Source: Gadus chalcogrammus | Lineage: Eukaryota; Chordata; Actinopteri; Gadiformes; Gadidae | DNA length: 64,000 nucleotides | Reading direction: 5' to 3' | Assembly: GCF_026213295.1 (NCBI RefSeq) | Contig: NC_079412.1 | Location: 1,789,815-1,853,814 of the forward strand | Shown: piece after piece, positions 31,259 through 42,477 of the stretch | Layout: each line of letters starts with the position of its first letter | How positions within the stretch are numbered: the first letter of the stretch is position 1 | Position numbers and translations under genes: made by a program | The notes under the pieces: model-generated | Seen by the model: only the letters and a program-made list of their open reading frames with translations | The model's database searches: none | Told to the model about the DNA's origin: nothing

Positions 31259-32430
31259 TCTGTTTATTTACAAAGTTAGTACATTTATAAAATATTGATG
31301 GGTCCAATCAAACAAGTTATCTCCTGACAGTGCAAATAGCTATGGCTATAAAGATAATGTTGGTCCAATGTATGCATTAAACAACTCGTGGTATCTAAGG
31401 ATAAAACGTTATCTGAATCACAAACGTGTCATATTTTCCAATCACAAAGGGCATTCCAAGCCCACAGTCAATGGGAGAGATGGTTCCTCGGACCATGAGC
31501 TCAGAAGGTGCTTGCACACTGACCACACAGATTGGATTTAAACAGCAGTGTCGGAATAGCATTGAAATGAGCTCCATGGCGCTCTAGACTGTGATTAACC
31601 TGACGCTGGCTTTATCCCCGAAGTAGCAGCTCCTGGTGCCATGCAGACTACTGTGAGGCTGTCCGCTCACTTGGTTCCAACCTGCCCAGCTAAAGAGCCA
31701 TTTGGAGACCACTGGCGAGCCCAGTCGCCAGTACATCCCTTCCAGCGGTCACCCGCTCTGCACTCCTGACCTCTCTCCTCTGGTCTGGCTCAGCAGCTGG
31801 CTACAGCACCGCGGGGGCCATGTCAAACATTTCCTCATGCCAAGCTCATAAAGCACTTTGACCCCATGTTGACGTGTCGCAGGATCATTTCAAACTCTTG
31901 GTTTTTCAACACGTGTTCCAGGCGATACCCAACCAACTAATAACAATACATACAATGTTGGGGATTTTTGCAGTGTTATGACACTCTAACAGAGAGCAGC
32001 CTTATCTCAGCTCCATGGACAGCAGTGCATTCATGATATCAAGAATAACCTACGGTGTAGGCTATGAAAATATATCATAGAGAAATAAGTCATTTTCCTT
32101 AATTTGAAAATGTAATAAAAGGAACGGATATTTACTTTGGATAATAAAACTAACACTGTTTAGTTAACTATAGCCTATTAACTTGAGAAAAAAGCCATCA
32201 CCACACACTGAGGGAGACCTCCTCCATGTCAGCATGGAGCACCATCAGTCTGTATCATTATACTCAACCTCTACAATAAACTGGTTTGCAACTTCACCAT
32301 TCTTTTGAGTCCTGTTTCCCTTTCAGTCTGTTGAATACCTTGCCTGCCTTGCCAGTGAGTAAGGTTATTTATCTAGTTATGCATTATCTTCATGACCTCA
32401 AACCACACATTTAGAGGATGAGCTAGTCAT
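31259..32430. other. Intergenic, nothing recognised
   Basis: Unique-looking AT-rich DNA between the solo LTR and the 3' end of gene C. No exon, repeat family or motif is supported. Confidence 0.5.
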
Positions 32431-32438
32431 TGACATTT

Positions 32439-32444
32439 TTTATT
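32439..32444 (-). terminator. Polyadenylation signal of gene C
   Basis: AATAAA on the minus strand, about 90 bp beyond the stop codon at 32535. Confidence 0.65.
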
Positions 32445-32534
32445 GAATGATATTAGGAAAACGATTACACTGCAACAAAGAATGAACGCCATTCAATAGC
32501 TTGAGAATGTATTGTTTTCAGAGTCATCCCTATT

Positions 32535-35399
32535 TCAAGGCCAGACGCAGCACTTGCATTTTTCATCATAGACGGAGCCAGTTCCACACGCGCGGACGTG
32601 AGTGATTCCATGTGCACACATGTAGAACAGGTTTCTGTCCTCTTCGTGGGGATACAGGCCATCGGGCTTTCCGTTACAGAAGCCTGATCCTGGCGCGTGG
32701 GTGGTGGTGGTTGTGGTGGTGGCTGTGGTAGTCGGGGTGGGTTTGTTGGGGTCACGGGTTGTGGTCGGGGGCAGGGGAGGCAACTCTGAATGGCAAAAAA
32801 AGAATGAACAGTTAGTGGTATTAGCAAATATGCATAAATATTGCATGAAATATATTTTTAATACTTTTTATTGAAAACATATATAAAGGTTAAAAGAAAT
32901 CATGACGTATACCAATATCGAGGAGAGTGCGGAGATGTGACAGCAGAGGGTGGATTCCCTCTCCACAGAAATGTCCATTAAAGTCGTCCAGATCCAGGGC
33001 CCACACAAAGGCCCCGCCAAACTTCTGCTCTTGCATGTAGCGGACCTGAGGAATGGTGAAGATAATTATGCTTTTGATACTGACTTGACTATTTTGATTT
33101 ATTTCCATTGTGTGATAGAATGTTTTGTATTTTATATTCAGTACACCTATGTGATCTCGTTCTACATTATGTAGTGCTTCTCCCATGCCTACCTTCGTCT
33201 CATAGCTCTCCCTGGTATCGAATCCCACCCACTCATTGTTCTTGTGAGCATAGGGGACTTTCTGGTCTTCAATCCATTCCAATGTGGCGCCCTTCAGGAA
33301 GGTGCAGATCTGAAAGAGGTAACCAATCTCCATTCACTGTGTTGGTCCATTTTTTCTGACCTTTAGACTGGCTGCTACTGTCGACCCGGACCCCTCACCT
33401 CGTAGTAGGCCCAGAAGCCAGCCTCACGGGAGTAGGGTCCGGCTGAAGCAGGGCCGCTGGCAGGGGCTCCGATACCGGTGTTAGACGATGTCAGGCGGAA
33501 GGTGCGACCATACGTAGCAAAACCCATATGTAGCTTCTCCACTGGTGTACCTTGGTCCCTCCAGTACTTCATTGCGTAGTCCTTGCATGGGATTGAAAAT
33601 AAAATATTAGGGGATTGACTGTGGTTGTGCTACAGTCAATGTTAAAGGTTGTATCAGCAATGTTGGGTGACGTCATTTCTGTCGGTTTTGAGGCGAGATC
33701 CCAAACAAACAGAGCCCGCTTCGGCCCCCCCTTCTGCGTTTCGTGCATCCAGTAAAAACTATCATGAACGTAGTGCAAAACCCCGCAACACCCACCCCTT
33801 GTCAGTCATTAGTTGGAATACTATTTAGTTTGGTTTTTAGTGGTTGGCAGTACCATTTGTTTTTGTGTGCGATCATAGGCTGCCTACAGAGACGCGTTAT
33901 TTGACGGCCTGCTTACGGGGCGGGCAGCTAGCGGATCGTGAGGAAAGAACAGATGGATGTGATCATTTATGTTTCGGCCTAGAATCACTGATACAACCTT
34001 TAAGTAACTTTCCCTATTGTCAATCATGTCCCCCTTACAGTGTTGAAGTAGATGAGGTCGCCTTTGTCCTGGGAACCACGGAAGAGGGGGCTGTTGTGGC
34101 CAGTGAACTTCTCCCAGGTTCCATGGAAGTCATAGGTCATTACATTGATGAAGTCCAACTCCCTGATGGGGGAGTAAGGGTGTTAATGTTTAAAAAGATA
34201 GTTTGCCCAGAAATACAGTTTTAAAGGCATGCTATGAAAACCAGAAAACTGACTTGGCAATCTCAGCGATCTCATATCCAGCATCAATGGTTCCTTTCCC
34301 TGCAGACACAGCAGCAGTCAGCATGAGCTGGTTGTTACCGGTGGCAGCGGCCTCAGCTGCGTAGGCAGCCACAAGTTCCTGGAAATGCATTCACGTAATC
34401 AAATGATATATCAAATTAAACTACAAGGAAATAAGAGATAGATTGTAGTTCCCTATAGCAGGAACTGTTAACCTATATATCAGGAAAGTGTAATGAAGTA
34501 AATGGTTACCCACCCTACAAAGCAGAGTGAACTTTTCCCTGTCCTCTGGAGGACTTCCACGGGATCCCGGGTACTCCCAGTCCAGGTCCAAACCATCAAA
34601 ACCAAAGGTTCTCAAGAACTTAATGGATGACTGTGCAAACTTCTGACGGTTGGCTGCGTTCGACACCGTGAGGGAGAACCTGCATTCAACAGAGGATTAC
34701 TGGTGTCATGCCTCAGAACCTATACTGAAATGATGCAATGATAAGCTCCTTATTTAGGGGGACTTTAGAGGAAAGGGCAACGTACTGTCTTGAACCAAAG
34801 TTCCATCCACCGACAGCCAGCAGAGTCTTCAGATGAGGATTCCTGAGGACAGGAAATACGTGTCAATGGCTATGAGTCACCGATTCAATACTCCAATTCT
34901 ATACGAGCAGGGTTCTGAATGGGGCTTGGGTTGGGTCTTCAAAAACATGCCATCACTTACTTGGTCTTCAAGTCATTGAAGGCCTTGTAGAGGACATCGT
35001 CGTTCCACTCGTAGGTGATCAGCTCATGGTTGCTGTTGATCATGGCGAAGGCGTAGATGAGGGTGGTGCAGAGGAAGGGGTCCACGTCTTTTGGCAGGTA
35101 CTTGCCCTCATTGGGTCTGTACTGGGACCAGTTGGTGAAGTAGCACACCATCTGATCGGCCGTTGCTGCATGGGTGACACAAGGGAAGATTTAAGCATAC
35201 ATTACCATCTGATTCTATGCATGAGATCACTGGTGTGAGTGTACTTGTCATAGCTTACCAATCTGGCACAGCACCAGGCATACGCCTAAGAGAATTGAAA
35301 CATATGAATATAAGGTAAAGAACACGTATTCAATTCAATTAATCAATGGATACAATCGATCATTTGGTAATTACCTGCAAGTAGTGTCAGCCTGGTCAT
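32535..35399 (-). CDS. chia: Gene C: acidic mammalian chitinase-like (GH18 + CBM14), intact
   Basis: Close paralogue of gene B. Coding exons: 35375-35399, 35259-35285, 34961-35165, 34786-34842, 34514-34679, 34254-34378, 34039-34162, 33399-33581, 33193-33309, 32913-33045, 32535-32785. All eleven lengths equal those of gene B, total 1,413 nt (470 residues). The signal peptide starts [16 protein letters not shown]. The catalytic motif [12 protein letters not shown] is complete; [11 protein letters not shown] and [12 protein letters not shown] are present. A Thr/Pro linker leads to a six-cysteine CBM14 ending CKCCVWP. Exon 10 and the bases just beyond it in intron 9 are almost identical to gene B, while other introns are diverged, which suggests gene conversion. 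A TATA box at 35584 and a short untranslated first exon precede it. An active secreted chitinase is expected. Confidence 0.93.
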
Positions 35400-35535
35400 C
35401 TTGAAGTAAAATATCAAGACTTTGAAATGTGTCTGTAAGAAAAGATTCACATCAATCGGCGTATAACCTCTATATCAAGAGCATATACAGAGGCACTGTT
35501 TGATCCATTCTTATTTCTGTCAAAGCAAAGCTTAC

Positions 35536-35591
35536 CTCAGGAGCTTCATCAAAGAAAACTAAAATACCGGAGGAGCTTGCCTCCTTTTATA
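35536..35591 (-). promoter_or_regulatory. TATA box and untranslated first exon of gene C
   Basis: TATAAAAG on the minus strand at 35584-35591. About 30 bp downstream starts a short exon ending in a donor CTCCTGAG/GTAAGC (35536). The coding exon with ATG at 35399 follows after an intron of about 100 bp. Spacing matches gene B. Confidence 0.6.
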
Positions 35592-35599
35592 GTTTATCC

Positions 35600-36080
35600 A
35601 GAGCAGCAGACTGAAGACTTTTTTGGCAAGGGCAGGGCTCATAAAAATATGTAAAAACCACTGATAAGAGAGTGCACAGTCCTAAGATGCCACTTAATTA
35701 ATTACACTGTTTAGTAGTATGCATACACAGCAAATTGCTTCTGTAGTATTTTAGGTATTAATTAAAGAATGAATCAGTCTGCAAGAATGTATTTGCTTAT
35801 ACATACATGTATAAGGTATTTCCAGCTTGCAGCTCAAATGTAATCAGAGCTAGACTTTTATCATTCACTGATTCAACCGAACGTCTGATTGCGTGCCAAG
35901 ACTGATAGTTTAGCAATTCATATATTTTCCATCCATGATTGATTACTTCTTTGTTATTTAAACTCAGCACGACCGTTGATCTACATTACAGTCCTTGTTT
36001 ATTTTACAGTTGTTTATTTAGTGGAACATAGTAACCGTGGTAATTATGGAGCCAGGGTCAGAGTCAGGCCATAAGCACTT
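35600..36080. other. Upstream flank of gene C, no gene seen
   Basis: AT-rich DNA upstream of the gene C TATA box. Any distal regulatory elements are not recognisable by eye. Confidence 0.4.
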
Positions 36081-36090
36081 TGACGAGTCT

Positions 36091-36160
36091 GGATGATGGC
36101 TGGTTTAAGCGGTCTCGCCTGGCCCATGTCAGGTGAGGCCGCTTAAACCAGACATCATCC
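36091..36160. repeat. Near-perfect 30-bp hairpin with related fragments
   Basis: gatgatggctggtttaagcg and its reverse complement on the other arm form a 30-bp stem (about 27 matches) around an 8-base loop. Related half-copies occur at 36556-36590 (gatgatgactggtttaagca) and 36638-36655. It may be the ends of a small fold-back element. Confidence 0.7.
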
Positions 36161-36714
36161 TTGGCTTACTGAAGGCTGCTCAAGGCCCCTGTGGAGCTAC
36201 CGCCGTGGCCAAGCGGTTTGACCTCCAACCGGCCCATCCAGACAGCCCTGCAATGCCATGTCCAGCGACTCCTCCGCCAGGCCAAGCAGCAGTCCAGGCC
36301 TTCGCACTCCAGGATGGAGGGGAAGGGTGGCGTGGCGGGTCTCCCTGACCAGGTGTGGGGACAATGGGGTTCAGGCTTGTTTTTCTTATTTTAAATATGC
36401 AACTTTAAAAGGTCTGTTGCTTAAGTGGGGTATGGTAACCCAGTTCAGAGTCCAACTGAATGTATTCTTGATGGGGGGTTAGGGGGGAGTATGCTTCGGC
36501 TGGAGATTATCCCCAGCCTCAACTTGGTGTTGGGGATATGTGGAGTTTGAGTGGATGATGACTGGTTTAAGCAGCCTCACGAGGCCCGTGTCAGACTGAT
36601 TGGGCTGTGGGGATGGGTGAGGATGCACATGTACACAGCTTAAACCAGCCATTTCCACACACTTTGGGAGGTCTCTTGCATGGCAACACTTTGTCTGGAG
36701 GAGCCAAGCCAAGG

Positions 36715-36880
36715 CTACCTAGGTGGAATGTGGCAGCCAACTAGGTTGAGTGCGGCAGCCAACTAGGTGGAGGGTGGCCCCCACCTTGGTGGAGTGTGGC
36801 AGCCAACTACGTGGAGGGTGGCCCCCACCTTGGTGGAGTGGGGCAGCCAACTAGGTAGGTGGAGGTGGCCCCCCGATCGA
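36715..36880. repeat. Minisatellite, ~57-bp composite unit
   Basis: Tandem copies of 'ggcagccaactaggtggagg' plus 'gtggcccccaccttggtggag', about three full units plus partial ones. Confidence 0.75.
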
Positions 36881-36999
36881 ATCTGCTTTATTGTCTTCTT
36901 AAGATTAAGCAGGGAGATTTCTCTTATTGATTTCCTGAGATGTTTTATTTATTTATCATTATATTAGTCACATTATCAAAAGGCCTTTGGACTAGGTGT

Positions 37000-37862
37000 C
37001 TGTAGCAGTCCACATGCCAGCTGGGTGGCTTTACTGGACTCCTCCGTCCACCAAGAAACTGCTAGATGTTGTCGAAACCTGGTTTATCACAGAGTTGGAA
37101 TCTCGGTCAGGGCAGTTGTTTCCTCAAGGCATGTCAGAGCCCTCTCTGTGCGTGTGGTGAGGGTTAGTCTAACCTTCGAGCATTGATTGTCCAAACGTCA
37201 AATGTGTGCAGCCTCCCCTGGCCCACGAGTCTGATAAATCATCCACTAATACTCCACATTTTGTCATTTTATTCTTCTAACTTTTTAAAATGTGTTTAAA
37301 TACAATCCCTGGTTATAGCAATAGTTGTTCACTTAAAAATGTAGCAATGAGCATGGAAAAAACTAAACAGCATTGCTTTGCAATATACTTTCTCATATAC
37401 TAATGAAACCAAGTTTAAATATAGAAGAAAACAATAACTCTGTGTGAGCCAGAGCAGTACACTCTCTACACTAATACCCAGACAAAGGTGTACAATTGTG
37501 TTATATATTCATTATTATTTTTTGAATAATTTCTTCAATTATAGATACATGTAGAATCTTATTCTTATTTTTATCAGAGTTGTATTGTCATTTCTTGTTG
37601 TATTTGCTGTAGATTACGTTTGCAATCATGTAATGCTTGTTCAATGACCTAGGTACCGTCTGTTGTAGCCAATCTAAAGACAATTATCTATTGGCTAATG
37701 CTTATGGAAAAGGCAGGGAATCAATCCCATAAACCTATTGGAGCTGGCTGCCAGATAGAAGGAGTAAACCACCCAGCCCAGATACTGGCTCCTGTTGGTT
37801 GCGACAGGCATTTCCAAGTGAGGATTGTGACGAGCATGTTACAGCAAACAATGACCTTATGA
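37000..37862. other. Intergenic, nothing recognised
   Basis: AT-rich sequence between the minisatellite and the hAT element, with no coding signal. Confidence 0.45.
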
Positions 37863-38168
37863 GTGTATGGCAGAGATGGGAGTAAGTCCCATACATGCAA
37901 GTCTTAGCCCTCAAGTCTCAAGTAAGTCCAAGTCGTCAGTAAGGAGGATCAAGCAAGTCAAGTCCAAGCACAGCTTTAGTCACGCAAGTCAAGTCAAGTC
38001 TCATCATCAAGTCAAGTCAAGTCAAGTCAAGTCATTATCAAATTCGTTTTTTTCAAATGTCTGTATTTATATAAGAGTCATTTTTTTTTAAATGTAAGAA
38101 GATAAGTTACGTAATGAATCAGCTCAACATGAATGAATCTCAAACAGCTTTTTATTTGTGTGTGTGTG

Positions 38169-38288
<120 letters not shown>

Positions 38289-38335
38289 GTGAACATCAGA
38301 ACATGTTCATCCGAACAACTGACAGTTGTGAGCCA

Positions 38336-41300
38336 TTACAAATGGCCATTACACTTGCAAAAAATCAAATTTGTCAAAACTTTTGCACTGAGTTGTGACC
38401 GATGGGGTCTCATGATCACCCCGCCATGGCTAAACACACGTTCAACCGGGGCACTGGATGCAGGAACATGCAACAGTCTTACCACAACCATGAAGAGAGA
38501 CGGAAGGGTGTGCTTGTTTAGTGTCCAGAAGTGGAGGCAGTCCTGTCCACTACAAATCTCCAAGAAGTGTGTGAGCTGCATATGAGGCGTTGAAGCTGAA
38601 TCCTTCTTTTGTCTCTTGCTATGGTAGGACGCAAAGAGGCTTGACTGAGGCTCTGTCTCCTGGACCTCTTCCTCCTCTTCTACGCGTGGGGTTGTTGGGC
38701 CGACTTTCACTGCATCTTTCAGAATGAAGTCTTGAGCAAAAGCAAAAACAATATTGCTTAATCACCAAATCATATGATGATGTCTATAACATGCATGGGT
38801 TAACTTGACATGTATTTACTGTAAAGCTATAACATACCTTTGATCATCTTTAACACCTCCTCCTTAGTGTTGTCATCGACCAAAACATCATGTGTCACCC
38901 ACATGCTGCCAAAAGAAGGATCCAGCATGGCTGCCTTCAGATACAGTGGGTCAGAGAAGGGCAATGGCTGGCTATCAGATGATGAGTTTTCTGCCATCTT
39001 CACATTTACGAAGATCCCCTTGAACCTCCTTTGAGGAGATGTCTGTAAGGTTTTGATGAAGCCCCCCAAGTAGCACAAAGTGCCTTTTAAGTTTTCCAGG
39101 TGGTGGTTGAGGGAGAGGACACAGGGGGCCACTGCACTTATAGTTACCATTTTTTCACCTTGAGTGAGGTCGGTGGCCTCGGCAAAAGGCTCAAGGACAC
39201 GCACCAACTCTTGAATTTGACTCCATTCTCTTGATGTGAATGCTGTCTCTTTGTGTCCAGACTCTTGAAGAATGGCTGTGAGCTTCATGGCGTCACATTT
39301 CAGGACTGCTTTCAATTGCCTAAGCGTTGAGTTCCAACGTGTGACAACTGAAGGGAATGCCAGATTGCCCAAACTCTCTCTCAAAAATGTCCTTGAAAGA
39401 AGTACTGCTGTGGAGTAAGCTGCTCAATTTGCAGGCCTTCGCAAGAGCTGCATTAGCTATTTTGGTGTCTTTTAAGCCGTCCCCCACAACTAACTGCAGC
39501 GTGTGGGCAAAACACTGCTGTCTTGTCTGAGCTTTAGTTTGGAGAAAAAGATCCACCCTCTCTTGGTCTTCAACTGGCAAGTCTGTCCACATGTCATCGC
39601 CCTCAACTCCTTCCTCCTCTTCATCCTCTTCGCCTCCATGTTGTGGAAAACAAGTGCTGAATGCTTTTCTCATATTTGCAGCATTATCACATATAATGTG
39701 CAATAGCTTTCTCTTGATCTGGTACTCCTCACATATTTGCTCGAATTCCTCACAAATTCTTTCCCCTGTATGGGAACCGCTGAACCTATTACAAGCCAGC
39801 AAAGCGGATTTCAGGACTATTCCACTTTCTCCATCATCCAACCAGTGGGCAGTAATTCCTAAGAAGCCCCGCATCTTGCGATCTGACCATATGTCAACTG
39901 TAACTGATATATCTTCAACATTTGCAAGACTATTCTTTAATTTTGTTTGCTTTTCCAGCACTGCGCCATCCAATTTTGATGTAAGAGTTCTTCGGCTTAC
40001 AGGGCTGTACCTTGTGTCAACAACAGACAAGAAGCGCCGAAAACCTGGGTGCTCTATGATGGACAAGGGCAAGTTGCAATCAATTACCAGGTCTGAAAGT
40101 ACTGAACGTGTGATGGCGTTCTGCTGGGGATGGCTTGACGTATACTGTTGCTTGCTGCTTGTGACAAACTGGGATATCTGCGGCTGGCTTGAGTCTTGCG
40201 TTGGAGCTGCTTTAGAGTGCAGGTATTCTTCATATCTAAACATTTGGGACAGAGGGGGGAGAAAAGAAACATTTTAAACTCATGTATTCACTCCACAGCT
40301 TGCCATTACTGCCTACAAAGTAGTCATAACATCTGAAAGTAAGATTTTAATTCCCAATAGCCTCATTGCATGCATGCATAGATATTTAGAAGGCACACTA
40401 GTCAGTTTTGGTGTTTAAGCTCAGGTATGCAAATGCATGTATGGTATTTAGTCTTGCTGATCTGTCATAAAACCGCAGTGAAAAAGCACATAGGGAAGGC
40501 AAACGTAACCTCTGCCTCACTGAAGGGGGCGTGCGAGAGCCTGGAAAGTGGACTTCCAATCCAGTGAAGTGATAAATACATAATGGGCGACCAATGCGCC
40601 TAAGATTTTCCAGAGTGACCGAGAAATACACTGCACTGTCCGTTAACACCGTTATTGTAACCACTAACCAGCAAAAATGGTTAATATGATTTGCGAGGCG
40701 TCTGTCAGAGAACTGTCTGACATTAGCAGGATAGCCATCGTTACATAGCCAAACGTTCTTGCAGTGTATCAACGTTCCACATTACCTTAAAGTTTTTTGA
40801 AAATGCCTCCCCCCCGATCTATTACAGATCTATATGAATCACACAAATTACCTATTTTGGCTTAAAAACTGTGACAGGTTTGCACCCCTGATATGTGAAA
40901 TCATGATTTAGTGCCTCCTTAAATGTGCTCCCTCGTCCTCTGCCTTTCTCTCTACACGTGTCTGCATCCATAAGCTTGAACACCGCCTGCTAAGTATCTA
41001 TCTATGCATGCATGCCTAGCGAAGCAAGAGAGCAAACCAGAGGATGATGTGGGAGCTTGCCATCACTGCCTACAAAGTAGTCATAACATTTGAAAATGAA
41101 GTTTTTATTCCGTATAGCCTCATTATATTCTAGGCATGCAGTTTTAGTGTTCAAGCTCAGGGATGAAAACGCAAAAAAAGTTTTGATTCCGTGTAACCTC
41201 ATTAGAGGCGTGCATGCATTGATATTTAGCAACTAGCTAGTCAGTTCTGGTGTTACAGCTAGCTAGCGCTTCGAGAATAGCAGCTACTTTTCACCAGATT

Positions 41301-41560
41301 TGCAATTTCAGATATATATTTTTTAGGTTTTAAGTAAAATCATCAATAACAACTAGCCTACTAGTACTCTCACTAATGTCAGCAGCCAAGTAGCAAAATG
41401 ACAATCAAGGACGTTAATCCATCTAGGTTTGCATGTTACTCACCTTTCTTTATGTGCTGTCCTGAAATGTCGGATGAAATTCGACGTGGTGCTTGGCAAA
41501 TCCGTAATTTTGACATTGTAGATTTTGCATGTCGCTCCTCTTTTATTTTGTGTAATCTTT
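38336..41560 (-). pseudogene. hAT transposase (ZBED-like), single frameshift
   Basis: Three coding segments. First, a BED-type finger near 41560-41449 (TSNFIRHFRTAH), in which the second cysteine of the expected CxxC reads Tyr (TCKIYN). Second, the RNase H-like core at 40243-38838, with VTVDIWSDRKMRGFLGITAH, IICDNAANMRKAF, CFAHTLQLVV and VVTRWNSTLRQL. Third, the C-terminal dimerisation domain at about 38727-38336, with SSAPVERVFSHGG. A frameshift in a GAGAGAGAG run near 39380 separates the core into two frames; GT/AG introns separate the other segments. Apart from this and the finger change, the protein looks almost complete. Confidence 0.85.
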
Positions 41561-41941
41561 ATAGCCAAAATTGATTATTTTCGGGATGTTGGTCGGAGCG
41601 CCTTCCATCTCTGCTGATGTTCACTCACTAGACTCATGCAGGAATGTCACGTTACGTGGAAGAGGGGTTGCCAGGTTGCAGGTCAGGAGCTCTCGCGCAC
41701 AATAAAACAATGTTCATCTAATATTTTTTTTATTATTATTATTTAAAATATTGAACAAGACTGCAATGACTTGGCAAGTCACATGACTCAAGTCAAGTCA
41801 AGTCACAAGTCAGGAAGGGGCAAGTCAAAGTCAAGTCAAGTCTTTCGTTAGTGTTGGTCAAGCAAGTCACAAGTCGCAAAACTGGCGACTCGAGTCCCCC
41901 CATCTCTGGTGTATGGGACAAGTGCACGGGCATCCGCTGTT

Positions 41942-42477
41942 CAACATGGTCTCACAGGAATCCGTGAAATGACTACAGTCGGACGCTTAACTCAAAATCT
42001 GTGGCCACATACCGGAAACACGCCGATATCCGTGTGTGAGCCACGGAATAACAGTGTCATTTACTTGCATTGGAGCAAATTCCGTGGCCACATCACGGAC
42101 AATTGAGGTGATTCCGTCAGACCACCACGGATTTTGAGTTAAGCCCCCACTGTGGTCAAATGTGGCGCACACACAGATTGAAACGGGAGCACACACACAG
42201 ATTGAAACGGGAATCTGTGTGTGCCAAGGAATATCATTGTAATTTACTTGCATTGGAGCAACTTCCGTGGACACAACAAGGACAATTTAAGTGTTTCAGT
42301 GAGACCACCCCGGGTTTTGAGTTAAGCCCCCGTGGTTGACTCGCTCGTTGAAACGGGGATCCGTGTGTGAGCCACGGAACATCAGCGTCATTAACTCGCA
42401 TTGGAGCGAATTCCGTGGCCACGGATTTCGAGTTATTTGTCCGTAGTCATTTCACGGATTCCTGTGAGACCAGGTTG
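41942..42477. mobile_element. MITE with 35-bp TIRs and internal tandem repeats
   Basis: Inverted termini CAACATGGTCTCACAGG... and ...CCTGTGAGACCAGGTTG extend through 'aatccgtgaaatgactac'. Inside are three copies of a roughly 130-190-bp unit containing 'ccgtgtgtgagccacgga', 'cattggagcaa.ttccgtgg' and 'gattttgagttaagcccc'. It overlaps the place where the last exon of chitinase D should continue. Confidence 0.78.

Noticed and set aside
39591..40277. 228-residue plus-strand open frame
   Set aside because: Antisense shadow of the hAT transposase core.
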